Origin: Sordaria brevicollis
Lineage: Eukaryota > Ascomycota > Sordariomycetes > Sordariales > Sordariaceae
Reading direction: 5' to 3'
NCBI GenBank assembly: GCA_033439795.1
Contig: JAUTDP010000012.1
Coordinates: 806,001-870,000, forward strand
Length of the DNA stretch: 64,000 bases
Positions 1 to 10,267 of the stretch are shown piece by piece. The position numbers were made by a program, and so were the translations under genes. The notes beneath the pieces were generated by a model, which saw only the letters and a program-made list of their open reading frames with translations, was not told where the DNA came from and did not search any database. The stretch's first letter is position 1, and each line of letters starts with the position of its first letter.

Positions 1-208
1 TCGAATTTTTTTTCTTCTACCTATCCGTCAGATTTTTTCAAAGTCGTTTTTCTCCCTCAGTAGGGGGTGTAGAAATTCTTAAGGGGGTGCATTTTACTCG
101 CCTTTTTCCGCTCTATATTTTGGTACCCTCTTTACTACCAGGGTTAGGGTTATAAACCTTAGAAAAAAACTTAGCGATTTTTTTAACTAAGTCCACTAAC
201 AATTTCTT

Positions 209-284
209 GCCGGCCGCCAACTCCTGCGCCGGCCGCCAGCTCTTCCGCCGGCTGCTAATTCCTACGCCGGACCGCCCGTCGCAT
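209..284. repeat. degenerate 19-bp tandem repeat, four units
   Basis: Four consecutive units start at 209, 228, 247 and 266, each beginning GCCGG and 19 bp long. Units 1 and 2 share GCCGGCCGCCA and differ mainly at the 3' end. Unit 3 carries C-to-T/A changes, and unit 4 matches only at its start. The block is GC-rich inside AT-rich DNA. Nineteen is not a multiple of three, so a protein-coding repeat is unlikely. Confidence 0.7.
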
Positions 285-588
285 TTTTCCTAAGGAAAAA
301 ACGCTTCTCTTTTATTTTTCTCAACAACCAGACGTCGTACGCGCGTGCAGCCGGTACCATTGTGACCGGATAAATGAGACGGTCATTTTGACGCCCTGTT
401 TGAATTGATGCATTCCTTTTTAAAGGGTGCATCGCCCTTTCAATGGCATTTCGTTAAAAAAAGCTCGGGCCTCGACTTCAGCTGAGCTCAGAATGCCCCA
501 ATTAAGTATATAGGGACTTCAGCGATTCCGTAATTTTTCTACTGTCCGAGCCGTTATAGATAGAAACGCCGCTCCTTCTAGTTGAGCA

Positions 589-656
589 GCGCGGGCCCAT
601 GGCACGACCTGCGTTCGAAAACTCCGGAGTTCAAATCCATGGTTCGGGGCCCGCGC
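589..656. repeat. GC-rich inverted repeat (10-bp perfect arms)
   Basis: GCGCGGGCCC at 589-598 is perfectly complementary to GGGCCCGCGC at 647-656, with a 48-nt loop. The left arm is preceded by GTTG at 581-584, and the right arm is followed by CAAC, so pairing could extend past a small bulge. The overall size and the internal GTTCAAATCC resemble a tRNA, but no consistent D, anticodon and T stems can be drawn, so it is not called as a tRNA. Confidence 0.6.
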
Positions 657-1554
657 AACTCCAACGTGGAGGATGGGCGTTTCAAATATATACTTGAATC
701 ACCAACATAACGTAGGTTGTCCCAGGCCCAGGCCAAGTCGTTGGGTCGCAATTAAAGGCGAACGACGATTAGAATTGCAGAGCGACCTAAAAGTAAGGTG
801 GGAGCCAGGACTTGGTGCCCTATGTTCCTGGCCTCCTATATGAAAGCCGACTTAAGTTGATTTTTAAATTTGCTTCCCCCGTAGCGTCCCGCGTCGCAAA
901 CACAAATGACGAAGATAAAGGTATTGCCGTTGAATATATACGCTTGGATGAAGAAGCTACATAATGACTACCTAAAAGTGTCCAACGCAATGATTGTCAA
1001 TATGTCACTCGTCGACAGTGTAAAGAAAAGATTGATGAGAGCCATGCCCGCCCGGTTTGCAATGGTCAGTTGTTATCCAGAGGGAAGATTGATCACCGCA
1101 TCAAGTCAATGTCAAAACTCAAAGGCAAGTTGAGAAGAAGGAAGATATTTTTAAACAACCAAGTTCTTTTGTTCAGCTAGCTATTAAAGACAATATTGAC
1201 TACCCTCTATGTACAGGCAAAGGACCCCCCGATGATTTATATATGCAAGAACCCCTTCCGTCTATCTATTCCCCCTTGGCTATGCGCGCAACTCCTCTTC
1301 TTCTCTTCCCCTCGACTACTCCTTCTCCTCATCCCCTGTTCTTCTTCTTCACTCCTTCCCCATCTCTCCTACTCCTCAACTTCCTCTTCCCCTTCCCCGT
1401 CTCTCTCTCTGCCTCACTCTTCATCCTCTTCCTCCTCTGTTTTTATCCACTGCTTTCTATGTAACTCCTTCTCTTACTCCTCTACTCTTCCTCCTCCACT
1501 CCTAATTATCTGAGCATCGCACTGTTGATTCTGAAACCGGGCAGGCTAAAGAAT

Positions 1555-2451
1555 TTAGAGAGCGATCTTGAGGGCAGCGCCAAGGAAGACGCTGAGGCCA
1601 CCAGCGCAGCTGTGGATGGCGTTGAGCTTGGCGTGGATGGCAGCGACAATGTCAAGGTTGACCTTGAGGCCGGCAACGACGGAGAGAGCGAACTTGACGA
1701 TGACGGAGACGAGGTTGTGGACGATGAGCTTGTGGATGATCTGGAGCTGGGCACCGACGGCGATGAGGACGGAGGCGGAGACGTTGGCGACGAGGTGCTT
1801 GATGCAGAGCTGGACCTCACCGAGGAGAGCCTCGATGTCGGCAACGAGGTCGAGGACGATCTGGAGCTCGGCACCGACGAGGAGGCCGGCGGAGGGGCGG
1901 ATGAGAGCGGTAAGCTGGGGAACGATGCCGGTGACAAGGACGTTGAGGTGGCCGGAGAGGGAGATGATGGCCTCAAGGAGGAGCTGGACATCGACGCCAG
2001 TCTTGCAGTCGACGAGCTCGGTGATGCGGGCCAAGTCGGCCTTGACGAGGACGTCAATGTTGAGGACAACGGTGGTCACCTCCTTGACGATGACAGCGGG
2101 AGCCTTGCCGTCAGTGGCGCCGGAGCCGATCTTGCCGGCATCGAGGCCAGTGGAGGGGATGGAGGGGATGGAGGGGACACCGGTGGGGGCGGCGCCGTTG
2201 ATGATGTCGGTATAGTACTGGGTCTTGGAGTCGGAGATGGTGGTGGCCCAGGTGAGGGTGGTGGCGGAGGTCAAGGCCTCAACCTGAGAAGGGACGAGGT
2301 CGCCAGCGTTGATGGGGGAGGCAGCGCCGGAGGGAATGCCGTTGAGGCCGGAGGGGACAGCGCCGTGGCCACCGCAGGCAGAGCCAAGGATGGGGGAGGC
2401 GAGGGCGGAGCCAATGGTGGCAGCAGAGAGGGCAGCGCTGAAGAACTTCAT
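1555..2451 (-). CDS. secreted hydrophobic-helix protein, function unknown
   Basis: A single-exon gene of 298 residues. It starts with a clear signal peptide (MKFFSAALSAATIGSALASP), so the product is secreted or placed in the cell wall. After a Gly/Ser/Pro/Thr linker (about residues 20-110), the rest (about 115-298) is a series of long amphipathic to hydrophobic helices rich in Val, Leu, Ile and Ala, with few cysteines (a CGG near the mature N-terminus, then DCK, LCI and SCAGG motifs). There is no C-terminal GPI tail beyond the general hydrophobicity. I do not recognise a named family. Strong codon bias (third-position G/C) opens long antisense reading frames over the same DNA, but only this strand has a signal peptide and a sensible leader. 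High codon bias suggests strong expression. A TATA-like element lies about 190 bp upstream. Confidence 0.85.
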   Translation of the reverse strand: MKFFSAALSAATIGSALASPILGSACGGHGAVPSGLNGIPSGAASPINAGDLVPSQVEALTSATTLTWATTISDSKTQYYTDIINGAAPTGVPSIPSIPSTGLDAGKIGSGATDGKAPAVIVKEVTTVVLNIDVLVKADLARITELVDCKTGVDVQLLLEAIISLSGHLNVLVTGIVPQLTALIRPSAGLLVGAELQIVLDLVADIEALLGEVQLCIKHLVANVSASVLIAVGAQLQIIHKLIVHNLVSVIVKFALSVVAGLKVNLDIVAAIHAKLNAIHSCAGGLSVFLGAALKIAL

Positions 2452-4855
2452 GTTTGCGGTTGTTGGTGGTTGTTGATTAAAAAGGTTAGAAAATGGTTCT
2501 AAAGAATGTATAGAGTAGTTGGATGTTGTTGTTAAAGAATGACTAAGTATTAAGTATTAGTTGTATTGGTGAGAGAGTGTTGTGAGTGAGTGAGTGATGA
2601 TGAGAGAAAAGAAACAGCTCGATGTAGGAAGATGACCTCGAGTTATATACAAGTTTGCCCTCGATTCTGACCTCCTCGTCGTGCCCCCATGTCGACGATG
2701 TTGTCTACGTGAGTTGTTCGCCGTCGTGCTTAGCGTCATGGTGATAGGCGGTCTCTCCTTTCTCTCCTTTTTCGGTAATTCTCGCTAGATTGGCGAAGTT
2801 GAGCAAGCTGTAAGTGGCAGTGACGGTGAGTTTGGGCGAGAGGCAGGACGGTGAACGCATTCTCCACGGCGACGGCACTTGGGAAGCAGGGTTTCGAAGC
2901 TTGAACCAGCCAACTGGTGCCGCAGATCTCAATGTCTGATGCCAAGGCCTGTCAACGACGGAAGGTCTCCGCAAATGATTGACGGTGTAAGGTACAGCTG
3001 CAGGGTCTCGAAACTGGAGACCAAGGTGAGGCTAGAAGAGACTCCATCACAGCTTCACTTTTAAAGGTGCCATGTAAGAGCACTTGTGGCTTGGCAGGGT
3101 CCAAGACAGAGCGGTGGGCGAAGGCTATTCTCAGTATTCATCGTTGTGTTCAGGGTCCTCGAAAGGTTGAAGATATCTGGACAGCATCGCTGGTATGGAG
3201 GAATCCATGGCGGCGGTGGTGTTTCTGATGATCGAGTTAGTGATGTTCATCTGCGCAATAAAGTTGCTCTAGTGATGATGCAATCGACATTGTTCCCAGC
3301 ACGTTTTCTTCAACACCAGGAACAGTGCTCATATTGTGCAGATCAGGTACGGCGTAGTAGCCAATGCCAGATGAGGCAGTAAGATTGAGATGTTGGGTTG
3401 CAAGTGCACAACGAACGGAACGTGCCGTTCAAGGGTTGTTTTGGTGAAGAAACAACGACGGCACTTGTGATCCAATGGTAAATTCCGTCGACGTCGTTCA
3501 TCAACCGTCAGGGGCTCCATCTTGACCCCGGTTCAGGAGCAGATCTCGCGGATCCAACGATACGGCTCCGCGGATGTCGATCCCTTCCCGTTACGCCACT
3601 TTAGCCACAGCTCACCGTTGTCACCGCCGTGTAGCTGATGCCGCGAACTCTACCGACTTTTTGAAGCCTCTTTCGCTTGTCGGTGCCGGACAATTGCTTC
3701 TGGTGTTTTTGATATGAAGGGAATAAATAGTGGTAAGGGGCGCCTGTCATGGTCAATTAGCAAAGACCGTTCCTTTTTGCTTTCTCTCATCTCTCCGCAA
3801 TTCCCAAGAGCCACCAACAAGGCGAATGTGGAGTACTCCAGATGCTAGCGAGTTTCCCAAATTGCCCAGTCGTGTATTTTTGGGCAAGATGCAGATTGTT
3901 TCTTATCTCCCTTCAGATGAAGATATCGCCAGTGTTCGTATCTCTGTTGGTAAGATGAAAGGGTAAAATGGCTCAACGGCAATTGTGAAAAACCAAGTTG
4001 TTGCTGTCTCAGAGAGCAATATCATGAGCAGACCTGCAGAGCTGAGGTGATGACGGTTTCATAGCGGTTGATCTTCGCCAAGCCAGGTAGGCCAGTGGGC
4101 AATGGAAATGTTCCGTGATGGAGAAATCACTGTCTATTCTCATGAACAATCCCACTCTTGCACATTTCAGTTAGCTTCGGTATGTCCCGACTTTCATCCA
4201 AAAGCCAAGAACGAAGCCAAGATAACCAAGCTTCCAAAGATTCTCCGCCAGTCTGGGAACAAGACGCCATGATCACCAATTAGCTCGTCGGCCAAGACTC
4301 AGCTCGACGATGGTGGTGATGTGGGACACAAATCCATCCTGGCAGACCTCGAAAAGGAGGCGTCCGGGGGCGAGATCTTGCAGGAACAATCGCGCCGCTG
4401 CTGGCGCAGAGCATGGCTGTTCCACGGCAAAAGCCGCGATGTTGAATTCGAAGAAAAAAAAAAAAAAAGAAAGAAAGAAATGGAAATTGAGCTACATGGT
4501 AATGCACCGCATGTCCCTGGAAACGAACATGTGGTTAGTGACACTCGACATACCGAGACCTGGATTGCAAAGAGCTAGCGCATGATGGTAAGGAGCTGAA
4601 ATAAAACCGGCCATAATTGAGAGCGAAATGCTTGGCTGAATGATGACTCGTTGTTGAGTTCGGCGATTTTCGTAAGGCAATCCAACGGTGGGAAAATGTT
4701 GTTTGGAGAAAGTTCTCGGAAGAAGGATGAATTGGACGAACTGCACGGGTCAACGGCAAAGGTGACGTCGCGTGAGCGCCTGTGTCGAAGACTTTGAGCA
4801 AGCATCTGCATTCTATAAGGCAAAGATACGCGTAAAACATAGTATCAAATCACAA
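2452..4855. other. gene-poor interval (promoter of the secreted-protein gene and unassigned DNA)
   Basis: The first 250 bp are probably the leader and promoter of the minus-strand secreted-protein gene. Beyond this I see only short ORFs with no domain, no splice-supported extension and no codon bias. An A-rich run (15 As, then AAAG repeats) lies near 4452-4482. No repeat family or RNA gene was recognised before the tRNA at 4856. Confidence 0.55.
2643..2649 (-). promoter_or_regulatory. TATA-like element upstream of the secreted-protein gene
   Basis: On the minus strand the sequence reads TATATAA, about 190 bp before the ATG at 2451. The interval between is AT/AC-rich with no upstream gene, which fits a transcribed leader. 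The position suits a core promoter for a highly biased, probably strongly expressed secreted protein. This is inferred from sequence only. Confidence 0.4.
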
Positions 4856-4926
4856 GCGCCAGTGGTTTAGTGGTAAAATCCATCGTTGCCATCGATGGGC
4901 CCCGCGTTCGATTCGCGGCTGGCGCA
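4856..4926 (+). tRNA. tRNA-Gly (anticodon GCC)
   Basis: A complete 71-nt cloverleaf without an intron. The acceptor stem GCGCCAG pairs perfectly with CTGGCGC, followed by discriminator A. The anticodon stem CATCG/CGATG encloses the loop TTGCCAT, giving anticodon GCC for glycine codons GGC and GGU. The T arm is CCGCG-TTCGATT-CGCGG and the A/B box elements are intact (TGGTTTAGTGG and GTTCGATTC). CCA is not encoded, as expected for a nuclear eukaryotic tRNA. The decoding role is certain. It is a single isolated RNA polymerase III gene in an otherwise gene-poor interval. Confidence 0.97.
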
Positions 4927-4930
4927 TTTC

Positions 4931-4946
4931 TTTTGCGCTTTTTTTT
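4931..4946 (+). terminator. RNA polymerase III T-run terminator of tRNA-Gly
   Basis: A T4 run (4931-4934) starts four nucleotides after the mature 3' end and is followed by a T8 run (4939-4946). This is the usual signal for RNA polymerase III release, and the second run probably serves as backup. Confidence 0.85.
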
Positions 4947-7246
4947 GCAGGTTTCTTTTGAGACAGATTGATGTTGATACGGTAGAGGACACTCTTGATG
5001 TATTCTGATAACGGATGGTTTCTTTGGGACAGGGACACTTCAGGCTCTGTTTCTCAATGATGATCAAACTGGAGTGGACGAATTATGCATTTGTTATTTT
5101 GCTTTTTTGTTGTTCGGAAAGGGTTACGAAACGCATATTAGTCCGAACTTCAACTTAAACCTTTATTTAAAATACGTTCACACCTCAGCATCAACTTTAT
5201 CATGATAGAATATTCAATTCATGCGTACGGAAATAATTCGTTCAATAAGTTTAACAGATCTATCTTTCCAGTTCATTTCCGTCATGTCTGGATATCAGAA
5301 ATCAATCCAACGCCTGTCTGTTTCCGCCGCCATCTCTCTTTCTAACCGCTTTCCTTCTAAGTTTCCGGCTCATCAGTGTCTTGTCCAGGTCCAGCTCTCG
5401 GTCAAGAGAGATTTGCTTTTGACATTGAACATACTGCCACAACGGTCTCGTCGTGAAGATGTCACCGGACATCTTGATCTAGAACCTACGGACCAACTAT
5501 CCTTAACAGATAAGGACCATATGAGCGCTTATCGTCTGCTCTTCCAATAGTAACTGCTACGGAGGAAGTACTCCTGACAACGACTGGGACGTTCATTGGC
5601 CAACGCCTGACATGGAAATTGTGAGCGTGTAAGTGCTTGATAAGATAAGCACCAACAGAGAGTCAGAGACGTCGGTTGATCAGAGCACTAACGGTTATGC
5701 CCAGCCGAAGAAGGCTTGGGGACGACGCAATGTTAACGGAGATGACAATACTGAACCGTTACTCTGCGCGACCTACACTAATACCCAGCTCTGCTTTTCC
5801 GCGTACAGGACGGAAAATGGAAGTCATCCCTAAATCTTGGCAAGTGTCTTGGCAGTTCATCCCAAGATGAGATGACGATCTGCACCTGCCGTCCTTATCG
5901 TCCGATAAGCTGGCCCCCGACTTCTCTTCCCGCCTCACCTTCCATCCCATGCTCCCACCGCAACTTCCATCTCATCAGCGAATTGACTTCATTTCATCCG
6001 TCGTTTTCGCTTTTGCCTTCTGTTCAATCTCGATTGACCTTCATCCCTTCCACTCATACTACAATGGAGCATATGTATACGACCGCCGTCCTTGCACGCG
6101 GACATCGCATTGTTCATGCTTCCCGACGCTGGAGAGGCAACTGAATTTCATGATCCCCATCGTCGCCAGTCGCGACCGCCCTCGACACTCCTGGCCTCCC
6201 AAACAACCCGAATGAAGCAATTCGCGTTGCAGGTTATGTTCCTTGGATGAAATGCCGCGGTATCTCATTCCCTCTTTTTGTCAATTGATCTCGATTCCTC
6301 TCAACGGTTTAGGGGTTCTAGAACAATTCCACCGGGGCAAAAAGCGCAGATGACCGAGCACAATATCACAAAGCCAGTTGGTGGCAGTGGCCATAAAAAC
6401 TGGAAAGTGGTGCGTTTTTCATTGCCTAGCACAGCCAGAAGCGCCAAAAGTGTGTCCAGGTCGTGCCATCAGAGAAGTCGTGCCATTTGGATTTGGGTGG
6501 TATGATTGCTACCTCTTGGCGGATGGAACTCTTTGTGTCCCATGGCACCATCGGGTTCATTCGGATTGTCCGAGGCCTCTCTCCCTCTGTCAGGGGAGCA
6601 GCAAAGTGTCAGCGGTTCAACTTGCAGACCCTTTTCAGGGACCTTCACTACTATGGATCTAGCGATTCCGTTATTGCCCGGCACTCTGAATCACGTAGGA
6701 CTGGGCAGTGAATCTATCGAACTGAAAAACTGCTGATGTTATCTCAAAGACCCTGTTCAGATCTGGTGTTTCTGACAATCTGACTACCACACTAACGCTT
6801 TTTTCCCCCGGATTATTTGCTTTCCCCTTGTGTGAAGGTGAAGACCCTGCGCAGAATGGGCTTACCGAAGGCCGTAACCGCCCGTTAGTACGTGGTGGCT
6901 ATGGGCTTTGACGATGTTGAAGCGAAGGGATTGTGATGTATTTGAGGGCGTTGATTCCCCCGGGTTTCGTTTCTTTCTGGAATGCTTCTTGATCATCATC
7001 AGCATCTGTTTCATACAAAGCATCATCTAAACAGTGATACATCACAGTGGCCAAAGACCATTGTTACTACTGTTACGAACTACATCACTACACAAACCAA
7101 GCAACCAACAATACAATCAACACCATCTATCTATCACCACTTGCACCCAGTTGCCAAGACTCGCGATAGTTGAAACCAACCATCAACCACCAAACAATTC
7201 ACATACAACCATACATCAACATCAATCCAGCAAAGTACCAATCCTG
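4947..7246. other. gene-poor interval between tRNA-Gly and the 7.4-kb gene
   Basis: Only short ORFs are present, none with a recognisable domain, signal peptide or splice-supported extension. From about 6980 the plus strand becomes CA-rich (CATCA, CAACC, ACAAA), typical of fungal 5' leaders, and probably belongs to the transcript of the gene starting at 7389. Confidence 0.5.
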
Positions 7247-7304
7247 GTATGTAAAACTTCAGATGAACTATAATCACTGATCAACCACTAACACAATATC
7301 CCAG
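7247..7304 (+). other. probable 5'-UTR intron of the 7.4-kb gene
   Basis: Donor GTATGT at 7247, branch-point ACTAACA at 7287-7293 and acceptor CCCAG ending at 7304 give a 58-nt intron of typical fungal size. It lies about 85 nt before the ATG at 7389, inside a CA-rich leader, so it would be removed from the 5' untranslated region. Confidence 0.65.
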
Positions 7305-7388
7305 GTCATACAAACCTACACCACATCTTCATCTTCATCTCCACCATTCGAACCAGCAAACATTAACAACAACCAGCTCACAACAAAA

Positions 7389-7835
7389 ATGGAAGACGAA
7401 GAATACTACCACATGATGATGTCCGACCTCGACCGTCTCGAGCGAATCCACCATCACCGCCAGCAACAGCCAGAGAACTCTCCACCCTCTCCTCCCCCTC
7501 CCCGTGCTCAGCCCTATCACTGGAACCCATCCTACTTTGATTCCTTTGACCACCAATCCTCTTCTTCTCAAACGACACAAAAATATGGCACCACCACCAC
7601 CATCTCATCAGCTGCAAGTTCGCCAACGACTGAAAGACCGCCTAGTCCGATCTTGGCGGGGTTGAAGGGGATGGTAATGGCTGGGTTGGATGTGTTGCAT
7701 TTACATCACCCTCATTCACACCACGGTCAGAGGCCGGGGACGGCGGGCTCACATGGTGAGGAGGGGAGTGGGAGTGGAAGCAGCAGGAGGAAAAGTAAGG
7801 ATTCGAGGAGAAATAGTTCGGGGAGTCAGCACTGA
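7389..7835 (+). CDS. small low-complexity His/Ser/Pro-rich protein, unknown function
   Basis: A single-exon reading frame of 148 residues beginning in good context (CAAAAATGG) after a CA-rich leader that carries a likely intron. The N-terminus is acidic and Met/His-rich (MEDEEYYHMMM). A Pro-rich stretch follows (about residues 30-40), then a Ser/Thr-rich segment. A short non-polar segment (PILAGLKGMVMAGLDVLHL, about residues 86-104) could be amphipathic. The end is His- and Gly/Ser-rich with a basic tail (RRKSKDSRRN). No known domain is visible; most of the chain is probably disordered. It converges with the minus-strand transcription-factor gene, whose stop codon lies 340 bp away. The leader, intron and start context are the main reasons to believe it is real. 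Confidence 0.6.
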   Translation: MEDEEYYHMMMSDLDRLERIHHHRQQQPENSPPSPPPPRAQPYHWNPSYFDSFDHQSSSSQTTQKYGTTTTISSAASSPTTERPPSPILAGLKGMVMAGLDVLHLHHPHSHHGQRPGTAGSHGEEGSGSGSSRRKSKDSRRNSSGSQH

Positions 7836-8176
7836 TCTGTGAGGATGAGAGGGAGAGAGGGATGATTTCATGATCTTGTTTCCTTTGTTTTGATTCACCC
7901 ACAAGGAGTTCGGAGGAGTTTCAGCGTCCGGTCGGTTTTGAAGTTGCAAAAAGAAGTTTGTATAGAGGAGGAGAGTTAAAATACCCGACCGGCAGGTCAA
8001 TTATTCTAAGAAGTTTCAAGCAATTGCTCACATGCATGAAGTGCATCGTTACAATGTCCCCCCAAACCAATATCTTTGCTAGCGCCTTGTTTGTATCCTA
8101 TGTTCACCATTCTATGTTACCTCTTTTGTGCCCACCTCTTATGCCCTCAGTCCAGTTCTTTACGCCTCAGTCCTGT
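7836..8176. other. convergent intergenic spacer
   Basis: This spacer separates the 3' ends of the small plus-strand gene and the minus-strand Zn2Cys6 factor. I see only presumed 3'-UTR sequence and no further gene or repeat. Confidence 0.6.
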
Positions 8177-10267
8177 TCAGGGACTTCCCTCATCGGCACT
8201 CGCACTTCCATCATTACTGGCGTTGACACTCCCACTCTGATTCCCATCCACACTCCACGCACTCATCTCCTCCCCTGCCTCAGCCACAAACCTCTGCAGT
8301 GCCCAAAATCCCCTCATATACGCAATACCCAAACCGAAATCCTCCTGCGAGATAACCTGCGCAGCCGTCGCCATCTTCCTTACCAAATACTTCTTCTTGA
8401 CCTCCCACTTCGTCACGTCACCAGTCTCTAGCACCTCCGGAGGCGGGGTCTTAGGATGCGGCGTAGCCACCACCAAGATCCAGAGGCAGATACCCGGTAT
8501 CTCCTTCCACCTCTTTGCGCCAACAGCCAGAAAGTTCTCGTACAGAGTTTGTGACTGGGCTTCGGTCTTGACGACCGAGATGGGCTGCATGGTGGATATC
8601 GACGCAGTAATAATGAGGGCGCAGAGCTGGATGGATTGTGTGACGAGGTCGGACTCAAGAGGTGTTGAGACGAAGATATCATGTAGACGGGATGCTATGG
8701 CTCTTATGGTGGCGGTTGGAACTGGACCAACTCGTTCTGATTCTGGAGATGGGGGGAAGAATGGCTCGGTGATCATGGCCGTTAGTTGAAGGATACGGCT
8801 GAGTGTGTGTGCTGCCGTTGGGGCCAGGCCAAGAGCATCCATGTTGGACAGGAGCGGGATCCGAAGGTTGGGTAGTAGGGGAGAGAGGAGGGGTGCTGGT
8901 ATGCTGGGGACAGGTTGGTGTGGGGGCTGAGGGCCATTGCGGTCGTTTATTAGGAGGTCACGTTCGTAGGTGACGGCCACGGAGTGATCAATCCTGATAG
9001 CCATGTTGTCATTAGCTTGCTGTGATCTTCCAATGGCAAATAATTGTCGGAAGAAGTTGAGCTTACAGCATTAGAGCAGCACAGGACATCGGATCGCTGA
9101 GGCCTGGTCGACCATCTGTTGGCTGAGCCAGGTACTTGAGTCCTTTCAAGTGTGCAAAGAGACTGCCCTCTTTACCCCATAACCACTATGCATTTATTAT
9201 CATGTTAGCACATATCGTAATAAGTTACGGATGTATGGCACGCCTGGGTTCACATACCTCAATAACAGCCAGGTTGATGATCGACCTCACCACATCCTCC
9301 AACTCATACACTCCGCTTCCGATAGTCTTATTGATCATCCCCAACACTTTGACTTTGATACCCAGCGGCTCTGGGTGACTTTCAGCATCATAACCCCGTT
9401 CGAACGCTTGGAAGACTGAAGCCATGAGCAGGCCGATGTTGGGAAATAGCTGCGATTGCATCATCCACGGTAACATCTGCTGCCGAAAGAGGGCCGGAGT
9501 AGAGTTTCCCTCGATTGAAACAAGGTTAGGAGCCACAAAGTCGAGGACTGAACATATTAGCACCATATCAACCAGGTATCGTGCGAAAGACAAGTGGACT
9601 CACAATAGTGCATCAACTCGGTATTCCTCAAATTGTCATCGATGTGAGAACTTCCCAAACAGCTCTTGATAGACGTCAGGACGCCTCCCGGTCCCATCAA
9701 ACCCTGAGGCGACGCTCTTGCGTAGCTCCTTCGTCTTTCATCCTCCTCACGACCTCTTCGGCTCTGTGTCACCAACTCTCCGCGCAAGCCAGCCACACCA
9801 GAATCCGCAGAAGAATCGCTCTCCGGGCTCTCATCGCGGGATTCATTATGGAGTAGCGTCTGAGCTTGGTCTTTGCGGCTAGAATCAGACACAACATAGA
9901 CAGCCCATTGGCTAGGATGGTGAAGCTTTTCCGGCTGCCGCTTAATTCGCATCACCAATTCTTGTGCCGAGGTGACCTTGATGCCGCCCGGTCCTAGAGC
10001 AGCAAGACTTGCACATGTGCTCAGTTCCAGAGGAAATATGCACTCTGCTCTTGGCCATCGTCTCGCGCAGTTGGGACATGGCTGACCTGGTGATGTTGGT
10101 GGCTGACACTGTTGTCTCTTGGAGTTAACATCGTGGTCGCTTCAGGAAACAAAAGAGGAGGATGGCCGACAACTCGCCTTTTGTTTCCTCCTCCGACATT
10201 CAGTGCACGACCTTTTGATTCTTTCTCGTCGGTTAGCATTGCCGTTACTGGACGCTGAGGAGATCAT
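8177..10267 (-). CDS. Zn(II)2Cys6 fungal transcription factor, multi-exon
   Basis: A fungal-specific nuclear regulator rebuilt from splice sites. The ATG at 10267 opens a basic N-terminus (RRERIKRS) leading into a CTECRRRKQK motif at 10207-10178. The second half of the zinc cluster, PCPNC, then ARRW and a last Cys, lies at about 10081-10040. Later exons are well defined: an exon ending at 9604 (donor GTGAGT), 9547-9258 (donor GTATGT, branch GCTAAC), 9185-9067, and 9026-8177 to the stop. Together they read as a typical fungal transcription-factor middle domain, with LMHYFLDFVAP, WGKEGSLFAHLKGLKYL and WKEIPGICLWI segments. Two points are unsettled. The exon 1/2 junction inside the zinc cluster has no canonical donor and gives odd cysteine spacing. 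The intron at 9066-9027 is only 40 nt and needs an AAG acceptor. The target pathway cannot be told; none of the flanking genes forms a biosynthetic cluster. Confidence 0.8.

Larger units (their letters stand above)
1..1554. other. gene-poor AT-rich left edge
   Basis: No convincing gene is present. The stretch is AT-rich with many stops in every frame and contrasts with the GC-balanced genes further right. It holds a degenerate 19-bp tandem repeat (209-284) and a GC-rich inverted repeat (589-656), described separately. From about 1280 to 1500 the plus strand is almost pure pyrimidine (CTTCT/CCTC runs); this lies just downstream of the minus-strand secreted-protein gene and may be its 3' region. 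A 75-codon ORF at 906-1133 shows no domain and no good start context. The stretch could be the edge of an old degraded repeat, but no transposon protein is recognisable. Confidence 0.6.

Noticed and set aside
589..656. tRNA gene at the GC-rich hairpin
   Set aside because: The arms pair well, but no anticodon or T stem can be drawn and the spacing is wrong.
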